Origin: Dactylosporangium fulvum
Lineage (GTDB): Bacteria > Actinomycetota > Actinomycetes > Mycobacteriales > Micromonosporaceae
DNA: 64,000 nucleotides
Direction: 5' to 3'
NCBI RefSeq assembly: GCF_025137375.1
Contig: NZ_CP073720.1
Coordinates: forward strand, 8,890,501 to 8,954,500
Shown here one piece after another: positions 1 through 8,702 of the stretch. Under the pieces are notes generated by a model. That model had not been told where the DNA came from. It saw only the letters and a program-made list of their open reading frames with translations, and did no database searches. The position numbers and the translations under genes were made by a program. Positions within the stretch are counted from its first letter, which is position 1; each line of letters starts with the position of its first letter.

Positions 1-1191
1 ACCGACACGGCCCTCGGCGAGGTCCAGGTCGAACCGCTGGATCACCGACCGCAACGCGAAGTCGAGGAGCGGCTGCCGGTCGGCGACCAGGTCGCGCACG
101 GCCGCCTCGCCCTTGGCCAGGCGCAGGTCGCACGGGTCCATGTTGTCGGGGCCGACCGCGATGAACGTCTGCGCGACGAACCGCTGGTCGTCCTCGAACG
201 CGCGCAGCGCCGCCTTCTGCCCGGCGGCGTCGCCGTCGAACGTGAAAATGATCTCGCCGCCGTAGCCGTCGGCGTCCATGAGCAGCCGGCGCAGCACCGC
301 GATGTGGTCGGCGCCGAACGCCGTGCCGCAGGTGGCGACGGCCACCGACACGCCGGACAGATGGCAGGCCATCACGTCGGTGTACCCCTCGACGATGACC
401 ACGCGGCTCTGCTTCGCGATCTCCCGCTTGGCGAGATCGATGCCGTACAGCACATGGGACTTCTTGTAGAGCGGCGTCTCCGGCGTGTTCAGGTATTTCG
501 GGCCGTCGTCGTTGTCGAACAGCTTGCGCGCGCCGAACCCGATCACCTCACCCGAGATGTCCTTGATCGGCCACAGCAGGCGGCGGCGGAACCGGTCGAT
601 CAGGCTGCCGGAGCGCGCTTCCCGGGACAGGCCGGCGCCGGTCAGCTCGGCGGCGGTGAACCCCTTCTGCCGCAGGTGCTTCGTCAGCGGATCCCACCCC
701 TCGGGTGCGAAACCGCAGCCGTACCGCTCGGCCGCCTCCCGGGTGAAGCCGCGCTGGGCGAGGAACTCGCGCGCCGCGCGGGCGCCGGGCGTGCCGAGCT
801 GCTCGGCGTAGAACCGGGCGGCCTCCGCGTGCGCGGCGATCAGCCGCTGCTTCTGCCCGGTCTGGCGGATCGGCGCCGGACCCGCCTCGACATAGCGCAA
901 CTGCAGGCCGGCGCGCCCGGCGAGCCGCTCCACCGACTCCACGAACGTCAGGTGGTCGTGGTCCATCAGGAACTTGATGGCGTCACCGCCCGCACCGCAG
1001 CCGTGACAGAAATACACGTTTCGAGCGGGTGAGACGTTGAAGGACGCGGTCTTCTCGTCGTGGAACGGGCAGAGACCCTTGAGGTTGCCGCCGCCGGCCG
1101 ACTTGAGCGTCACGTGCTCGGAGATGACATCAGCGATCGCGGTGCGCTCCCGCACCAGGGCGATGTCCTCGTCCCTGATCTTGCCGGCCAA
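1..1191 (-). CDS. dnaG: DNA primase, C-terminus beyond left edge
   Basis: DnaG makes the RNA primers for replication. About 397 N-terminal residues are present; the rest lies beyond the left edge. The start is a TTG about four bases after a strong GGGAGGTGG ribosome site. The CHC2 zinc ribbon that contacts template DNA is intact (C41, H44, C62, C65). The TOPRIM metal site starts at E268 in VIVEGYTD and continues with FTFDGDAAGQ, so the catalytic core looks functional. It is the last gene of the minus-strand backbone; dgt, its usual neighbour in mycobacteria, is 5 kb upstream, separated by four accessory genes. The identification is secure; the helicase-binding C-terminus cannot be seen. Confidence 0.96.
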   Translation of the reverse strand, partial: MAGKIRDEDIALVRERTAIADVISEHVTLKSAGGGNLKGLCPFHDEKTASFNVSPARNVYFCHGCGAGGDAIKFLMDHDHLTFVESVERLAGRAGLQLRYVEAGPAPIRQTGQKQRLIAAHAEAARFYAEQLGTPGARAAREFLAQRGFTREAAERYGCGFAPEGWDPLTKHLRQKGFTAAELTGAGLSREARSGSLIDRFRRRLLWPIKDISGEVIGFGARKLFDNDDGPKYLNTPETPLYKKSHVLYGIDLAKREIAKQSRVVIVEGYTDVMACHLSGVSVAVATCGTAFGADHIAVLRRLLMDADGYGGEIIFTFDGDAAGQKAALRAFEDDQRFVAQTFIAVGPDNMDPCDLRLAKGEAAVRDLVADRQPLLDFALRSVIQRFDLDLAEGRVG

Positions 1192-1337
1192 TCGCCACCT
1201 CCCCAGACCCGACGTCCTACATCCTGCCTCAGTCCCGCCGAGGGCCGGCCGACGCCTGCGGCGCTTGGCCTCGCCGCACCGACAATTTACGACCCGCGGG
1301 GCGGCGCCGGCCGGTCACCCCGTGCGATGCTGCCGCC

Positions 1338-2339
1338 ATGCCGAACCCCGCGCCGAGGTTGCGCGACGACCGTCTCGCCTGGCTGGCCGCGCAGGACCGG
1401 CTCAGCCGCCGCAGCCGGCGCCTCCGGCCGCCCGGGTGGCTGGTGGTCGTCGCCACATTCGGCATCTGGCTCGTGGTGCGGCCCCGCGGGCGCGGCGCCG
1501 GGCGGATGGCCGCCTACTCGGTCGCGGTCGACCACGTCACCGGCTACCTGAACGACGACGAGCGCGCGAAGTTGCGCACCGACGCAACGCTACCGCCGTG
1601 GTTCCTCTTCGAGGTCGAGCGCGCCGCACGGCGCGGCCGCCGGGGCCGCACCCTGCCGGAGGGCCGGGAGACCCGCCGGGAGCGCCGTCGCCGCCTGACC
1701 GTCCGGTTCGTGCTCGCCGCGGTCGTCTGTGCCGCGTTGGTACTGGCACCGACGGCCTGGATCCGGCTGTCCTCGGCCGGCCGGATCGTCACCGTCGGCG
1801 ACGCACCCGCCGCGGATGTGGCGATCGTGTTCGGCGCACAGGTGGCGCCGGGCGGCAGTCAGCCGATGCCCTTCCTGAAGGGCCGCCTCGATACCGCGAT
1901 CGACCTGCTGACCGCGGGCAAGGTGCGGGCGCTGCTGGTCTCCGGCGACGCGCGGGGAGGCTCGGGCGACGAGGTCCGGGTGATGCGTGAGTACCTCGCC
2001 GGCCGGGGCGTCGACCCGGCGCGGATGGTCGTCGACCCGTACGGCCTCGACACGTATGACACCTGCCGCAGGGCCCACGATGTGTACGGGGTGAGCCGCG
2101 CCCTCCTGGTCAGCCAGGAACTGCACCTGCACCGTGCGATCACGCTGTGTCGCCGGCTGGGTGTGGAGGCGGTCGGGGTGCCGGCCCGCTGCGAGGGCTG
2201 CCGGTCGGTGACGATCTGGTACAACACGGCCAGAGACGTCGCCGCCGGGCCGAAGGCGGCATGGGAGGCGTTGCGGCACCGGCCTCCGGCCGTACAGTCG
2301 CCACCGGACCCGGCACTCGAGCGGGCAATCCGTCCATAG
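1338..2339 (+). CDS. SanA/YdcF-like (DUF218) membrane protein
   Basis: A 333-residue protein with a DUF218 domain from about residue 158 to 300. The family signatures are visible: VAIVFGAQV, then LKGRLDTAIDLLTAGK, LLVSGD, and DPYGLDTYDTCRRA. Known relatives (SanA, ElyC, YdcF) are membrane-anchored envelope proteins linked to vancomycin exclusion or peptidoglycan metabolism; their enzymatic activity is unclear. Here the domain follows an unusual N-terminal part with a hydrophobic segment at residues 34-47, a basic stretch, and a second membrane segment at 123-140, so the domain probably lies outside the membrane. It is divergent from dnaG. No strong ribosome site precedes the ATG, so the start is less certain than the domain call. 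Confidence 0.82.
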   Translation: MPNPAPRLRDDRLAWLAAQDRLSRRSRRLRPPGWLVVVATFGIWLVVRPRGRGAGRMAAYSVAVDHVTGYLNDDERAKLRTDATLPPWFLFEVERAARRGRRGRTLPEGRETRRERRRRLTVRFVLAAVVCAALVLAPTAWIRLSSAGRIVTVGDAPAADVAIVFGAQVAPGGSQPMPFLKGRLDTAIDLLTAGKVRALLVSGDARGGSGDEVRVMREYLAGRGVDPARMVVDPYGLDTYDTCRRAHDVYGVSRALLVSQELHLHRAITLCRRLGVEAVGVPARCEGCRSVTIWYNTARDVAAGPKAAWEALRHRPPAVQSPPDPALERAIRP

Positions 2340-2601
2340 TAGACCGATTCGGCCCTGTTCCCGCCGGATTCGGAGCTTCGCCGCGACACGCGGGTTTTCG
2401 CGCGACATGCACCGGACGGGCGACAACCGTTCCCGCCACGCCCGGACGTGCGTCGCGTTTCCGGCGTGTCCGGCGGACCGCACCGGCATACTTGACCAGG
2501 TCCGCGGCGCCGACGGGAGATCGGCGCGATCCGATTTCCCGTGTGATGGGTGGTGCGTGCCCGGTGACGGTCACCAGACGAGACACTGGACGGCACGGCT
2601 G

Positions 2602-3714
2602 ATGGTCATCGTGTTGCGCAATGTGGACGACGTCCTCGCCTGGGCCGGCCGGCTCGTCGATCCGGCCCTGCGCGCCGCCGTCGCGCGGCTGCCCGAGCCG
2701 TCCCGGCAGATCGCCGACCTGCAGCTCGGGTGGGCCGACGGCCCTCGCTCCTGCGCCGCGCACGAGCGGTCCGCGCTCACGCTGGTCTGCGCCGGCGCCG
2801 TGGGCGGCGACCCGCACGACGCGGTGCCCGCCGCGGTCGCCGTCGAGCTGCTGCACCACTGGACCGAGATCCGCCGCGACCTGCACACCGGCGACCTCAC
2901 CCGCAAGCACCGCCCGACCGCCTGGAGCGTCTTCGGTGCGCGGCCGGCGACACTCGGCGCCGAGGCCCTCCTGGCGCTCGCGTTCGACGTGGCGGCCACC
3001 GGCGACCCGACCCGCCCGGCGGTCCCTCCCACGGGCTGCGCCACCCCCGGACCGGTCCGCCCGGTGTCCGGTGCGGTGCGCCAGGCGACCCGCGAACGGA
3101 CCGGCCCGATCACCGGCAGCACGACGGTCCGCATTCTCGGCGACACCGTCCAGCAACTCCTGCACGGCGATCACACGACGCTGGTCCTGGGCGACCGGGC
3201 CACTGGCGATCGGGGCAACCTGCTCCGGGAGTGCCTGTCCGCGGCCGAACGCCACGCCGGTGCCCTGCTCGGCAGCGCCTGCGCGCTGGGTGCCCTGGCC
3301 GGCGGCGGCGACCGTGCGCAGGTCGAGCAGCTGCGGCTCTTCGGGGTGCGGCTCGGCCTGGCGGTGCAGTTCACCGACGATCTGCTGGGCATCTGGGGCG
3401 ATCCGGCACAGACCGGCCGCCCGCCCTACGCCGACCTGCGCCGTCGCCGCCGCTCACTGCCGGTGACCGCGGCGCTGGCGGCCGGGGCGGACGAGCTGGC
3501 GGAGTTGCTGGGCCGTGAGGGCCGCCTGGGCGACACCGACCTGGAGCGGGCCGCAAAGTCGATCGAGCAGTCGGGCGCCCGCGCCTGGTGCCGTCAGCAG
3601 GCCGACGACCTCCTGGCCCAGGCGCTGCTCGCGCTCGACCTGGCGATCCCGTCCCCCGCCGCGGTGGCCGAGCTGGTGGCCCTGGCGAGGCGCGCGACCC
3701 GCCACGCGGCCTGA
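2602..3714 (+). CDS. Polyprenyl synthase-like protein with degenerate first Asp motif
   Basis: A 370-residue protein of the all-alpha class I isoprenyl diphosphate synthase family. The second aspartate-rich motif is intact (D259, D260, then GIWGD), followed by the basic DLRRRRRSLPV region. The first motif is eroded: where active enzymes have DDxxD, this protein reads EIRRDLHTGD at residues 89-98, so the first metal ligand is Arg and the last is Thr. The scaffold around it (ELLHHW, RPTAWSVFG, EALLALAF) is conserved. A proline- and glycine-rich insertion occupies about residues 134-175. It could be an altered prenyl-binding enzyme or a regulatory subunit. An ATG at this position matches the family N-terminus; the 195 upstream in-frame bases look unconserved. 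Confidence 0.8.
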   Translation: MVIVLRNVDDVLAWAGRLVDPALRAAVARLPEPSRQIADLQLGWADGPRSCAAHERSALTLVCAGAVGGDPHDAVPAAVAVELLHHWTEIRRDLHTGDLTRKHRPTAWSVFGARPATLGAEALLALAFDVAATGDPTRPAVPPTGCATPGPVRPVSGAVRQATRERTGPITGSTTVRILGDTVQQLLHGDHTTLVLGDRATGDRGNLLRECLSAAERHAGALLGSACALGALAGGGDRAQVEQLRLFGVRLGLAVQFTDDLLGIWGDPAQTGRPPYADLRRRRRSLPVTAALAAGADELAELLGREGRLGDTDLERAAKSIEQSGARAWCRQQADDLLAQALLALDLAIPSPAAVAELVALARRATRHAA

Positions 3715-3727
3715 CCAGCGGCGGAAT

Positions 3728-4444
3728 TCAGGTCAGGGCCGCGACGACCTGCTCCGCTCGCGACGCGTGCTTCTGGTAAGCACCCGGGAACGCCGATCGC
3801 TGCACGGCCTGGGCCGCGGCCGTCACGCTCATCCGCTCCCAGCCGTTCACCCGCGACAGCGCGTTGTAGAAGAGCATCGCCGAGTGGTCGGGATCCATCA
3901 GCTGCGGCACGGTGCCCCAGCCCTGGCTGGCCCGCTGCTGGAACAGGCCGACCGAGTCGTGGTCGGTGGAGACGCCCTGGTGCGGCAGCCGCAACGACGA
4001 CGGCACCGCCGAGCTGGCCACGTTGTGGAGATCACTCTCCTGCATCGCGGTCGCGACCGCGACGACCAGCGCCCGCCGCGGCATCCCCTGCGCCTTGCCC
4101 TGCCGGACGATGATCGCGGCGTTGTCCATCTGGAGCTGGTTGAGCCCCGCGACCGGCTGGGGCCGCGCGGGTGAGGCCGCCACCGGAGGCGCGGGCGGGG
4201 CCGCGGGCGCCGACGACTGTGACGGCGAAGGCGCCGGGACCGTCTGGACGAGCGTGACGTCCTGCGCATACGCAGGCGGGGCGCCGAACGCCGGCAGCGA
4301 AGTGTCCACACGGGACTGCTGATCGCCGGAACCGGTGGCCAGCAGGGAGAGTGCGAATACGGCGACGGACGCGGTGCCGACCTTGAGCGGCAACAGCACC
4401 GACCGCCGGTGATGTGGTTGGAACTGACGTGGCAACGATTTCAC
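3728..4444 (-). CDS. Secreted lysozyme/transglycosylase-like cell wall hydrolase
   Basis: A 238-residue exported protein. The start is GTG, seven bases after GAGGA; upstream in-frame codons look untranslated. Residues 18-37 form a signal or anchor helix, followed by a Pro/Ala/Ser linker (about 68-98) and a catalytic-type domain (about 105-235). That domain has the lytic transglycosylase pattern ATAMQES with the candidate acid E136, then DSVGLFQQR and AAQAVQRSA. It probably cleaves peptidoglycan outside the membrane. A c-di-AMP riboswitch precedes it, as is common for actinobacterial wall hydrolases, so expression should fall or rise with cyclic di-AMP. A related domain occurs again near 57.4 kb. 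The exact bond cleaved is unknown. Confidence 0.85.
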   Translation of the reverse strand: MKSLPRQFQPHHRRSVLLPLKVGTASVAVFALSLLATGSGDQQSRVDTSLPAFGAPPAYAQDVTLVQTVPAPSPSQSSAPAAPPAPPVAASPARPQPVAGLNQLQMDNAAIIVRQGKAQGMPRRALVVAVATAMQESDLHNVASSAVPSSLRLPHQGVSTDHDSVGLFQQRASQGWGTVPQLMDPDHSAMLFYNALSRVNGWERMSVTAAAQAVQRSAFPGAYQKHASRAEQVVAALT

Positions 4445-4584
4445 AGCAAAGTCCTCAAGCAGGCGGCGCGGAATCAGCGCACGGCGAAGCACGCACCACA
4501 ACGGCGCGTGAATATGGACGACGCACGGGAGAGGGCGCGCGGAAACGACGCGACACGCGATGTCGCGCTGGCGTCTGGTTCAGC

Positions 4585-4612
4585 GGTGAAGCGCTACGAC
4601 CGAGCGCTCACC
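4585..4612 (-). promoter_or_regulatory. Leader hairpin, possible riboswitch expression platform
   Basis: In the leader between the c-di-AMP aptamer and the hydrolase start, the minus strand forms GGTGAGCGCT pairing with AGCGCTTCACC around a seven-base loop. It lacks a U-run, so it is not a classical intrinsic terminator, but it is well placed for the expression platform. This assignment is inference. Confidence 0.4.
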
Positions 4613-4683
4613 CGTCTGCGAGGGAGACGGCGGGCGGCCGCTACGGGAGCATCTGCGAAAGCATGCTGATGCAAGACCTGGAA

Positions 4684-4845
4684 CTCCTTCCGAGGCCGCC
4701 TACCGGGTTAGCTGACGGGTTCGGGCGGGAGGATTCGCCCTACCACGGCCAGGCCGCGGATGCACCCCAGGACTTCTTGGGTCCCCGGCTCGCGATCGGA
4801 TCGCGACTCGACGGCGCCTGCCCGGCGGCACCGGAATCGGCGCTC
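4684..4845 (-). ncRNA. Cyclic di-AMP riboswitch (ydaO/yuaA class)
   Basis: Read on the minus strand, this leader carries the conserved blocks of the actinobacterial ydaO riboswitch in order: AGCCGGGGACCCA, then CTGGGGTGCATCCGCGG, then a segment ending CCCGCCCGAACCC, then GTCAGCTAACCCGGTAGGCG and GGAAGGAG. It lies about 240 bases upstream of the GTG of the wall hydrolase. In actinobacteria this aptamer senses cyclic di-AMP and controls peptidoglycan hydrolases such as resuscitation-promoting factors and NlpC/P60 proteins, which fits the downstream gene. The boundaries are estimated by eye from the outer pairing regions. Confidence 0.92.
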
Positions 4846-4993
4846 GACGACCGCGGCAGACGACCCGACACTACTGGCCCGATTCCGGCCCGGACAGCCG
4901 CAGCAACGGGATCCCACCCGCCGCACCTGAACGCTCACCGTCCGCCGTCACACGTTCGGTCACCCCGGTCCGGTGTCGATGGCCTTTGACGCC

Positions 4994-5025
4994 GCGGGCC
5001 CGCGCGCCACAGCGCGCGGGCCCGC
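4994..5025 (-). terminator. GC-rich hairpin terminator after flavin reductase
   Basis: A perfect 14-bp stem with a four-base loop (CACA), centred on CGGGCCCGCGCGC and its complement, lies 42 bases downstream of the flavin reductase stop on the minus strand. It has no T-tract, which is usual for actinobacterial terminators. It separates that gene from the riboswitch promoter region. Confidence 0.7.
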
Positions 5026-5066
5026 CGGTTTCCGGGTGCTCCGGCAAAAGCATCACGATCGTGCGG

Positions 5067-6323
5067 TCAGTCGAGCAGCTCCCCCAGCGGCACACCGGGG
5101 TCGGCGAGGCGGTCCAGGTCCACCGCCGTGCCGGACCAGCCGGCCCGGACCAGCTTCTGGATGTCGTCCGTCACGTCCCAGACGTTGACGTTCATGCCGG
5201 CCAGCACGCGGCCGTCCTTGACCCAGAACACGACGCACTCCGGGGCCTTGCCGTCCACGATCGACGGGTCGCCGCGGAACACCACCCGGTCGTAGCCCTC
5301 CGGACCGATGTGACCGCTGTACTCCATGCCCAGGTCGTACTGGTCCGTGAAGAAGTACGGCACCCGGTCGTAGACGACCTCCTCGCCGAGCAGTGCTTTG
5401 CCGGCCGCCTTGCCGCCGTTCAGCGCGTTGGCCCAGTGCTCGACCCGCACGCGCCGGCCCAGCAGCGGGTGCTCCTGGTTGACCACGTCGCCGGCGGCGT
5501 AGACGTCGGGGTCGGAGGTGCGCAGGCCCGCGTCGACCAGGATGCCGTCGTCCACCGCCAGGCCGCCGTCGACGGCCAGCTCGGTGTTGGGCTGGATGCC
5601 GACGCCGACGATGGCGACGTCCGCGGGGAGCTCGGTGCCGTCGGTGAGGACCACCGACGACAGCGCGCCGTCGCCGCTGAAGGAGGCGACGGACGTACCG
5701 AAGCGGAACTCCACGCCGTTGGCGCGGTGCAGATCGGCGTAGACCGTCGCGACCTCGTCGCCGAGCACCCGTTGCAGCGGCAGGGCGGCCTGCTCGACCA
5801 CGGTGACGTTGGCGCCGTGCTTGCGGGCCGCGGCGGCGGTCTCGAGACCGATCCAGCCGGCGCCGACGACCACGACGTTGTCCGCGGCGCGCAGGTGCTC
5901 GAGCAGGGCGTCGGCCTCGTCGACGGTGCGCAGGTAGCGCACCCCGTGCAGGTCGGCGCCGGGGACGGAGAGCGTGCGGACCCGGGATCCGGTGGTGAGG
6001 AGCAGCTTGTCGTACGGCAGCACGTCGACGCCGTCGAGGGTGACCGTGTGCGCGGCGGGGTCGAGGTGGGTGACCCGGGTGGCGAGGCGCAGGTCGATGC
6101 CCTGCTCGTCGTACCACGACGGCGGGTGGACGAACGCTTTCTCCCGCGCCTCCTCCTTGCCCAGGAGGTAGCCCTTCGACAGCGGCGGCCGCTCGTACGG
6201 CCGCTCGCCCTCCTCGCCGATCAGCACGATCCGGCCGGTGAAGCCCTCGGCGCGCAGCGTCTCCGCCGCCTTCGCACCCGCGAGGCTCGCACCCACGATC
6301 ACAAATGTCCGCTCGTCAGCCAT
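5067..6323 (-). CDS. FAD-dependent NAD(P)H:ferredoxin-type reductase
   Basis: A flavoprotein of the BphA4/putidaredoxin-reductase family, 418 residues from this ATG. The N-terminal FAD-binding Rossmann fold is seen in FVIVGASLAGAKAAE, the NAD(P)H fold in VVVVGAGWIGLETAAAARK, and the second FAD motif in DVYAAGDV. Such enzymes pass electrons from NAD(P)H to a ferredoxin or rubredoxin, often for a P450 or oxygenase, but no partner is encoded next to it. An ATG six bases upstream is an alternative; the one chosen is nine bases from GGAAGG. The start overlaps the end of dgt, suggesting coupled translation. The cognate electron acceptor is unknown. Confidence 0.88.
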   Translation of the reverse strand: MADERTFVIVGASLAGAKAAETLRAEGFTGRIVLIGEEGERPYERPPLSKGYLLGKEEAREKAFVHPPSWYDEQGIDLRLATRVTHLDPAAHTVTLDGVDVLPYDKLLLTTGSRVRTLSVPGADLHGVRYLRTVDEADALLEHLRAADNVVVVGAGWIGLETAAAARKHGANVTVVEQAALPLQRVLGDEVATVYADLHRANGVEFRFGTSVASFSGDGALSSVVLTDGTELPADVAIVGVGIQPNTELAVDGGLAVDDGILVDAGLRTSDPDVYAAGDVVNQEHPLLGRRVRVEHWANALNGGKAAGKALLGEEVVYDRVPYFFTDQYDLGMEYSGHIGPEGYDRVVFRGDPSIVDGKAPECVVFWVKDGRVLAGMNVNVWDVTDDIQKLVRAGWSGTAVDLDRLADPGVPLGELLD

Positions 6324-7599
6324 GCCCATCAGCCTTCCGCAATCGCTCGTGCCATGCCAGCACCGACAGGTCCGTCAGGCTGGCGACCTGGTCGACGACC
6401 ACCCGAAGGCGGGCGGCGTCGTCGGGGGCCGCCCGCCACATCGGCGCGAAAACCGGGTCGAGGCCGTCGGGCGCGCGGTCCAGCAGCCCGGCGACCAGCT
6501 CCTGCAGGACGGTGACCTCGTGGGCGTACCGCTGCGAGGATCCCGGGCGGCGCATCACGTACCGCAGGGCGATGCCCTTCAGCAACGCGCACTGCGCGCG
6601 CACCAGCGGCGGCACGACCAGGTCGGCGTCGTAGCGCCGGACGGGTCCGTCACCGTGGACCGTCCGGGTGGCGGTGACCGCCGTGGCGGCGAACCGGCCG
6701 GTGAGCACGCTGGTCATCCGCTTGAGCGCGACCTGCGCGGCGTGGCTGCCGTCGTAGTCGTCGAGCGGCGCGAACACCGGGTCGGCGAGCAGGTCGAGCA
6801 GGATCAGGTCCAGGTCGGCGGCGGACTCCTGCGAGTAGGCCGCGGCGACGTCGGCGCACAGCGCGGCCCGCTCGCCGGCGTCGACACGCAGCGGGGCGAG
6901 GTGGACGTAGCCGCCGTGGATGCCGTCCTCCAGGTCGTGGACCGAGTAGGCGACGTCGTCGGCCCAGTCCATCACCTGCGCCTCGAGGCAGCGGCGGCCG
7001 TCCGGCGCGCCGGCCCGCAGCCACTCGAAGATCGGCAGGTCGTCGGGGTACACGCCGAACTTGCGGCTGCCGGGCCGGCGCGGCCAGGGGTACTTCGAGA
7101 CGGCGTCGAGCGCGGCCCGGGTGAGGTTGAGCCCGGCCGAGCCGCCGTCGGGCGCCATCACCTTCGCCTCCAGGCGGGTGAGCACCCGCAGCGTCTGCGC
7201 GTTGCCCTCGAACCCGCCACAGGCCGCGGCGACCGCGTCGAGCGCGTCCTCGCCGTTGTGCCCGAACGGCGGGTGGCCGAGATCATGCGCGAGTCCCGCG
7301 GTGTCCACGACGTCGGGGTCGCAGCCCAGCCGGGCGCCCATCTCCCGGGCGATCTGGGCGACCTCCAGCGAGTGGGTGAGCCGGGTGCGCAGGAACGCGT
7401 CGGCGCCGGCCGTGTGCACCTGGGTCTTCGCGGCGAGCCGGCGGAACCCTGCCGAGTGCAGGACACGGGCCCGGTCGCGCTGGAACGGTCCCCGCCCGTT
7501 GTCGGCGGAGGTCGTGCTGACGTCCTTCAACGGCTCCTCGACAAAGCGCTGGGTGTCTCTCAGCGGCTCTTCGACACAGCGTTGCGCGTCAGGCGTCAC
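6316..7599 (-). CDS. dgt: Deoxyguanosine triphosphate triphosphohydrolase
   Basis: A 427-residue HD-domain enzyme that hydrolyses dGTP to deoxyguanosine and tripolyphosphate, helping balance dNTP pools. The metal-binding HD signature is clear: RLTHSLEVAQIAREMG followed by GLAHDLGHPPFGHNGEDAL. The start is GTG, overlapping the stop of the upstream permease as GTGA, so the two are translationally coupled. The first 25 residues contain an imperfect direct repeat (QRCVEEPLRD, QRFVEEPLKD) that is not part of the enzyme core. In actinobacteria dgt usually sits beside dnaG; here other genes separate them. Confidence 0.95.
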   Translation of the reverse strand: MTPDAQRCVEEPLRDTQRFVEEPLKDVSTTSADNGRGPFQRDRARVLHSAGFRRLAAKTQVHTAGADAFLRTRLTHSLEVAQIAREMGARLGCDPDVVDTAGLAHDLGHPPFGHNGEDALDAVAAACGGFEGNAQTLRVLTRLEAKVMAPDGGSAGLNLTRAALDAVSKYPWPRRPGSRKFGVYPDDLPIFEWLRAGAPDGRRCLEAQVMDWADDVAYSVHDLEDGIHGGYVHLAPLRVDAGERAALCADVAAAYSQESAADLDLILLDLLADPVFAPLDDYDGSHAAQVALKRMTSVLTGRFAATAVTATRTVHGDGPVRRYDADLVVPPLVRAQCALLKGIALRYVMRRPGSSQRYAHEVTVLQELVAGLLDRAPDGLDPVFAPMWRAAPDDAARLRVVVDQVASLTDLSVLAWHERLRKADGHG

Positions 7600-8702
7600 G
7601 GTTCGAGCTTAGAGCCGTCCTCATCGCGTGGCGCCGGGATCGGTACGGGCGGTGCCGCCGCCGGTTCGCGCTCCGCCGGCGGCTCGTTGAGCGCCTCGAC
7701 CATCGGGGTCATCAGCACCTTCACGGCCGCGACGATCGGGATGGCCATGAGCGCGCCGACCACGCCCAGGACGGCCGCGCCGACGAGCGCCGCCAGCAGC
7801 ACCGCGATCGAGGACAGGTCGACGGTGTTGCGCAACACGCGCGGCGCGATGAGGTAGTTCTCCAGCTGCTGGTAGGCGACGAAGAAGACCGCCAGCACGA
7901 TGGTCGCGGGCCAGAGATCCGTGGTCACCAGCGCGACCACGGCGCAGCCGACGGCGCCGATGGTCGCGCCGACGAGCGGGATGAGGTCGGTGATCGCGAC
8001 GAAGAACGCCAGCGGCAGCGCGAACGGCACGTCGAGCGCGAACATGCAGACGAACGCCGAGACGCCGGCGAACAGCGAGATGATCAGATTGCCGATCATG
8101 TAGCCGCCGACCTTGTCGACGACCACGTTGATCGCCTGCGCGGCGCGGGGGCGGCCGGCCCGGGGCACCAGGCGCACGATCCCCCGCCGCAGCCGGGGCA
8201 GGTCGGCCATGAAGTAGATGGTGAGCACGACCACGAGCAACACGTTGACGAGCGCGCTGAAGATGCCGGTGACGACGCCGACGGCGCCGCCGCCGACCTT
8301 CTCCGGCAGCGTCCGGGCGAGCTCGGTCAGGCGCTGGGTGAGCCCGTACCGGTCGGCGATCTCACGGTAGGCCTGGGAGCGCTCGGGCAACTCCTGGAGG
8401 TACTGCGGCACGTTGCGTAGCAGATCGCCGGCCTGCCCGACCAGCGGCGGCACCAGCGACCAGACGAAGACGGACAGCAACGCCAGGGCGAGCACGAGGA
8501 TCACCGCCACAGCGACCGAGCGGCGCACCCCGTGGCGGATCAGCACGCGAACCGCCGGGTCCAGGCTGATCGCCACGAACAGCGCGATGATCACCTGAAC
8601 GAGCACCTGGCGCACCGTGTAGAGCGCGTAGGCGCTCAACCCGACCGTGAGCAGGCCCAGGCCGGCGGCGATGCTCAGGCGGTACACCTTGGTGAAGGTC
8701 AT
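7596..8702 (-). CDS. AI-2E family transporter (permease)
   Basis: A polytopic inner-membrane protein of 368 residues from an ATG whose ATGA overlaps the stop of the upstream VOC gene. About eight hydrophobic segments are visible, with family signatures ITDLIPLVGATIG and VAYQQLENYLIAPRVL near the C-terminal half. The family is named after an AI-2 exporter of E. coli (TqsA), but characterised members also include sodium/proton antiporters, so substrate cannot be inferred here. The tail is Pro/Ala-rich and cytoplasmic. It forms a contiguous, overlapping unit with VOC, dgt and the flavin reductase. Confidence 0.9.
   Translation of the reverse strand: MTFTKVYRLSIAAGLGLLTVGLSAYALYTVRQVLVQVIIALFVAISLDPAVRVLIRHGVRRSVAVAVILVLALALLSVFVWSLVPPLVGQAGDLLRNVPQYLQELPERSQAYREIADRYGLTQRLTELARTLPEKVGGGAVGVVTGIFSALVNVLLVVVLTIYFMADLPRLRRGIVRLVPRAGRPRAAQAINVVVDKVGGYMIGNLIISLFAGVSAFVCMFALDVPFALPLAFFVAITDLIPLVGATIGAVGCAVVALVTTDLWPATIVLAVFFVAYQQLENYLIAPRVLRNTVDLSSIAVLLAALVGAAVLGVVGALMAIPIVAAVKVLMTPMVEALNEPPAEREPAAAPPVPIPAPRDEDGSKLEP

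Noticed and set aside
304..1032. Plus-strand open frames over dnaG, and similar frames opposite glyS, ppdK, lepA and the FtsK-like gene
   Set aside because: These are antisense shadows common in high-GC DNA: valine/arginine/aspartate-rich sequence without ribosome sites, opposite unmistakable genes.
3728..4444. Prophage endolysin
   Set aside because: There are no phage structural genes, and a c-di-AMP riboswitch and signal sequence fit a host wall hydrolase.
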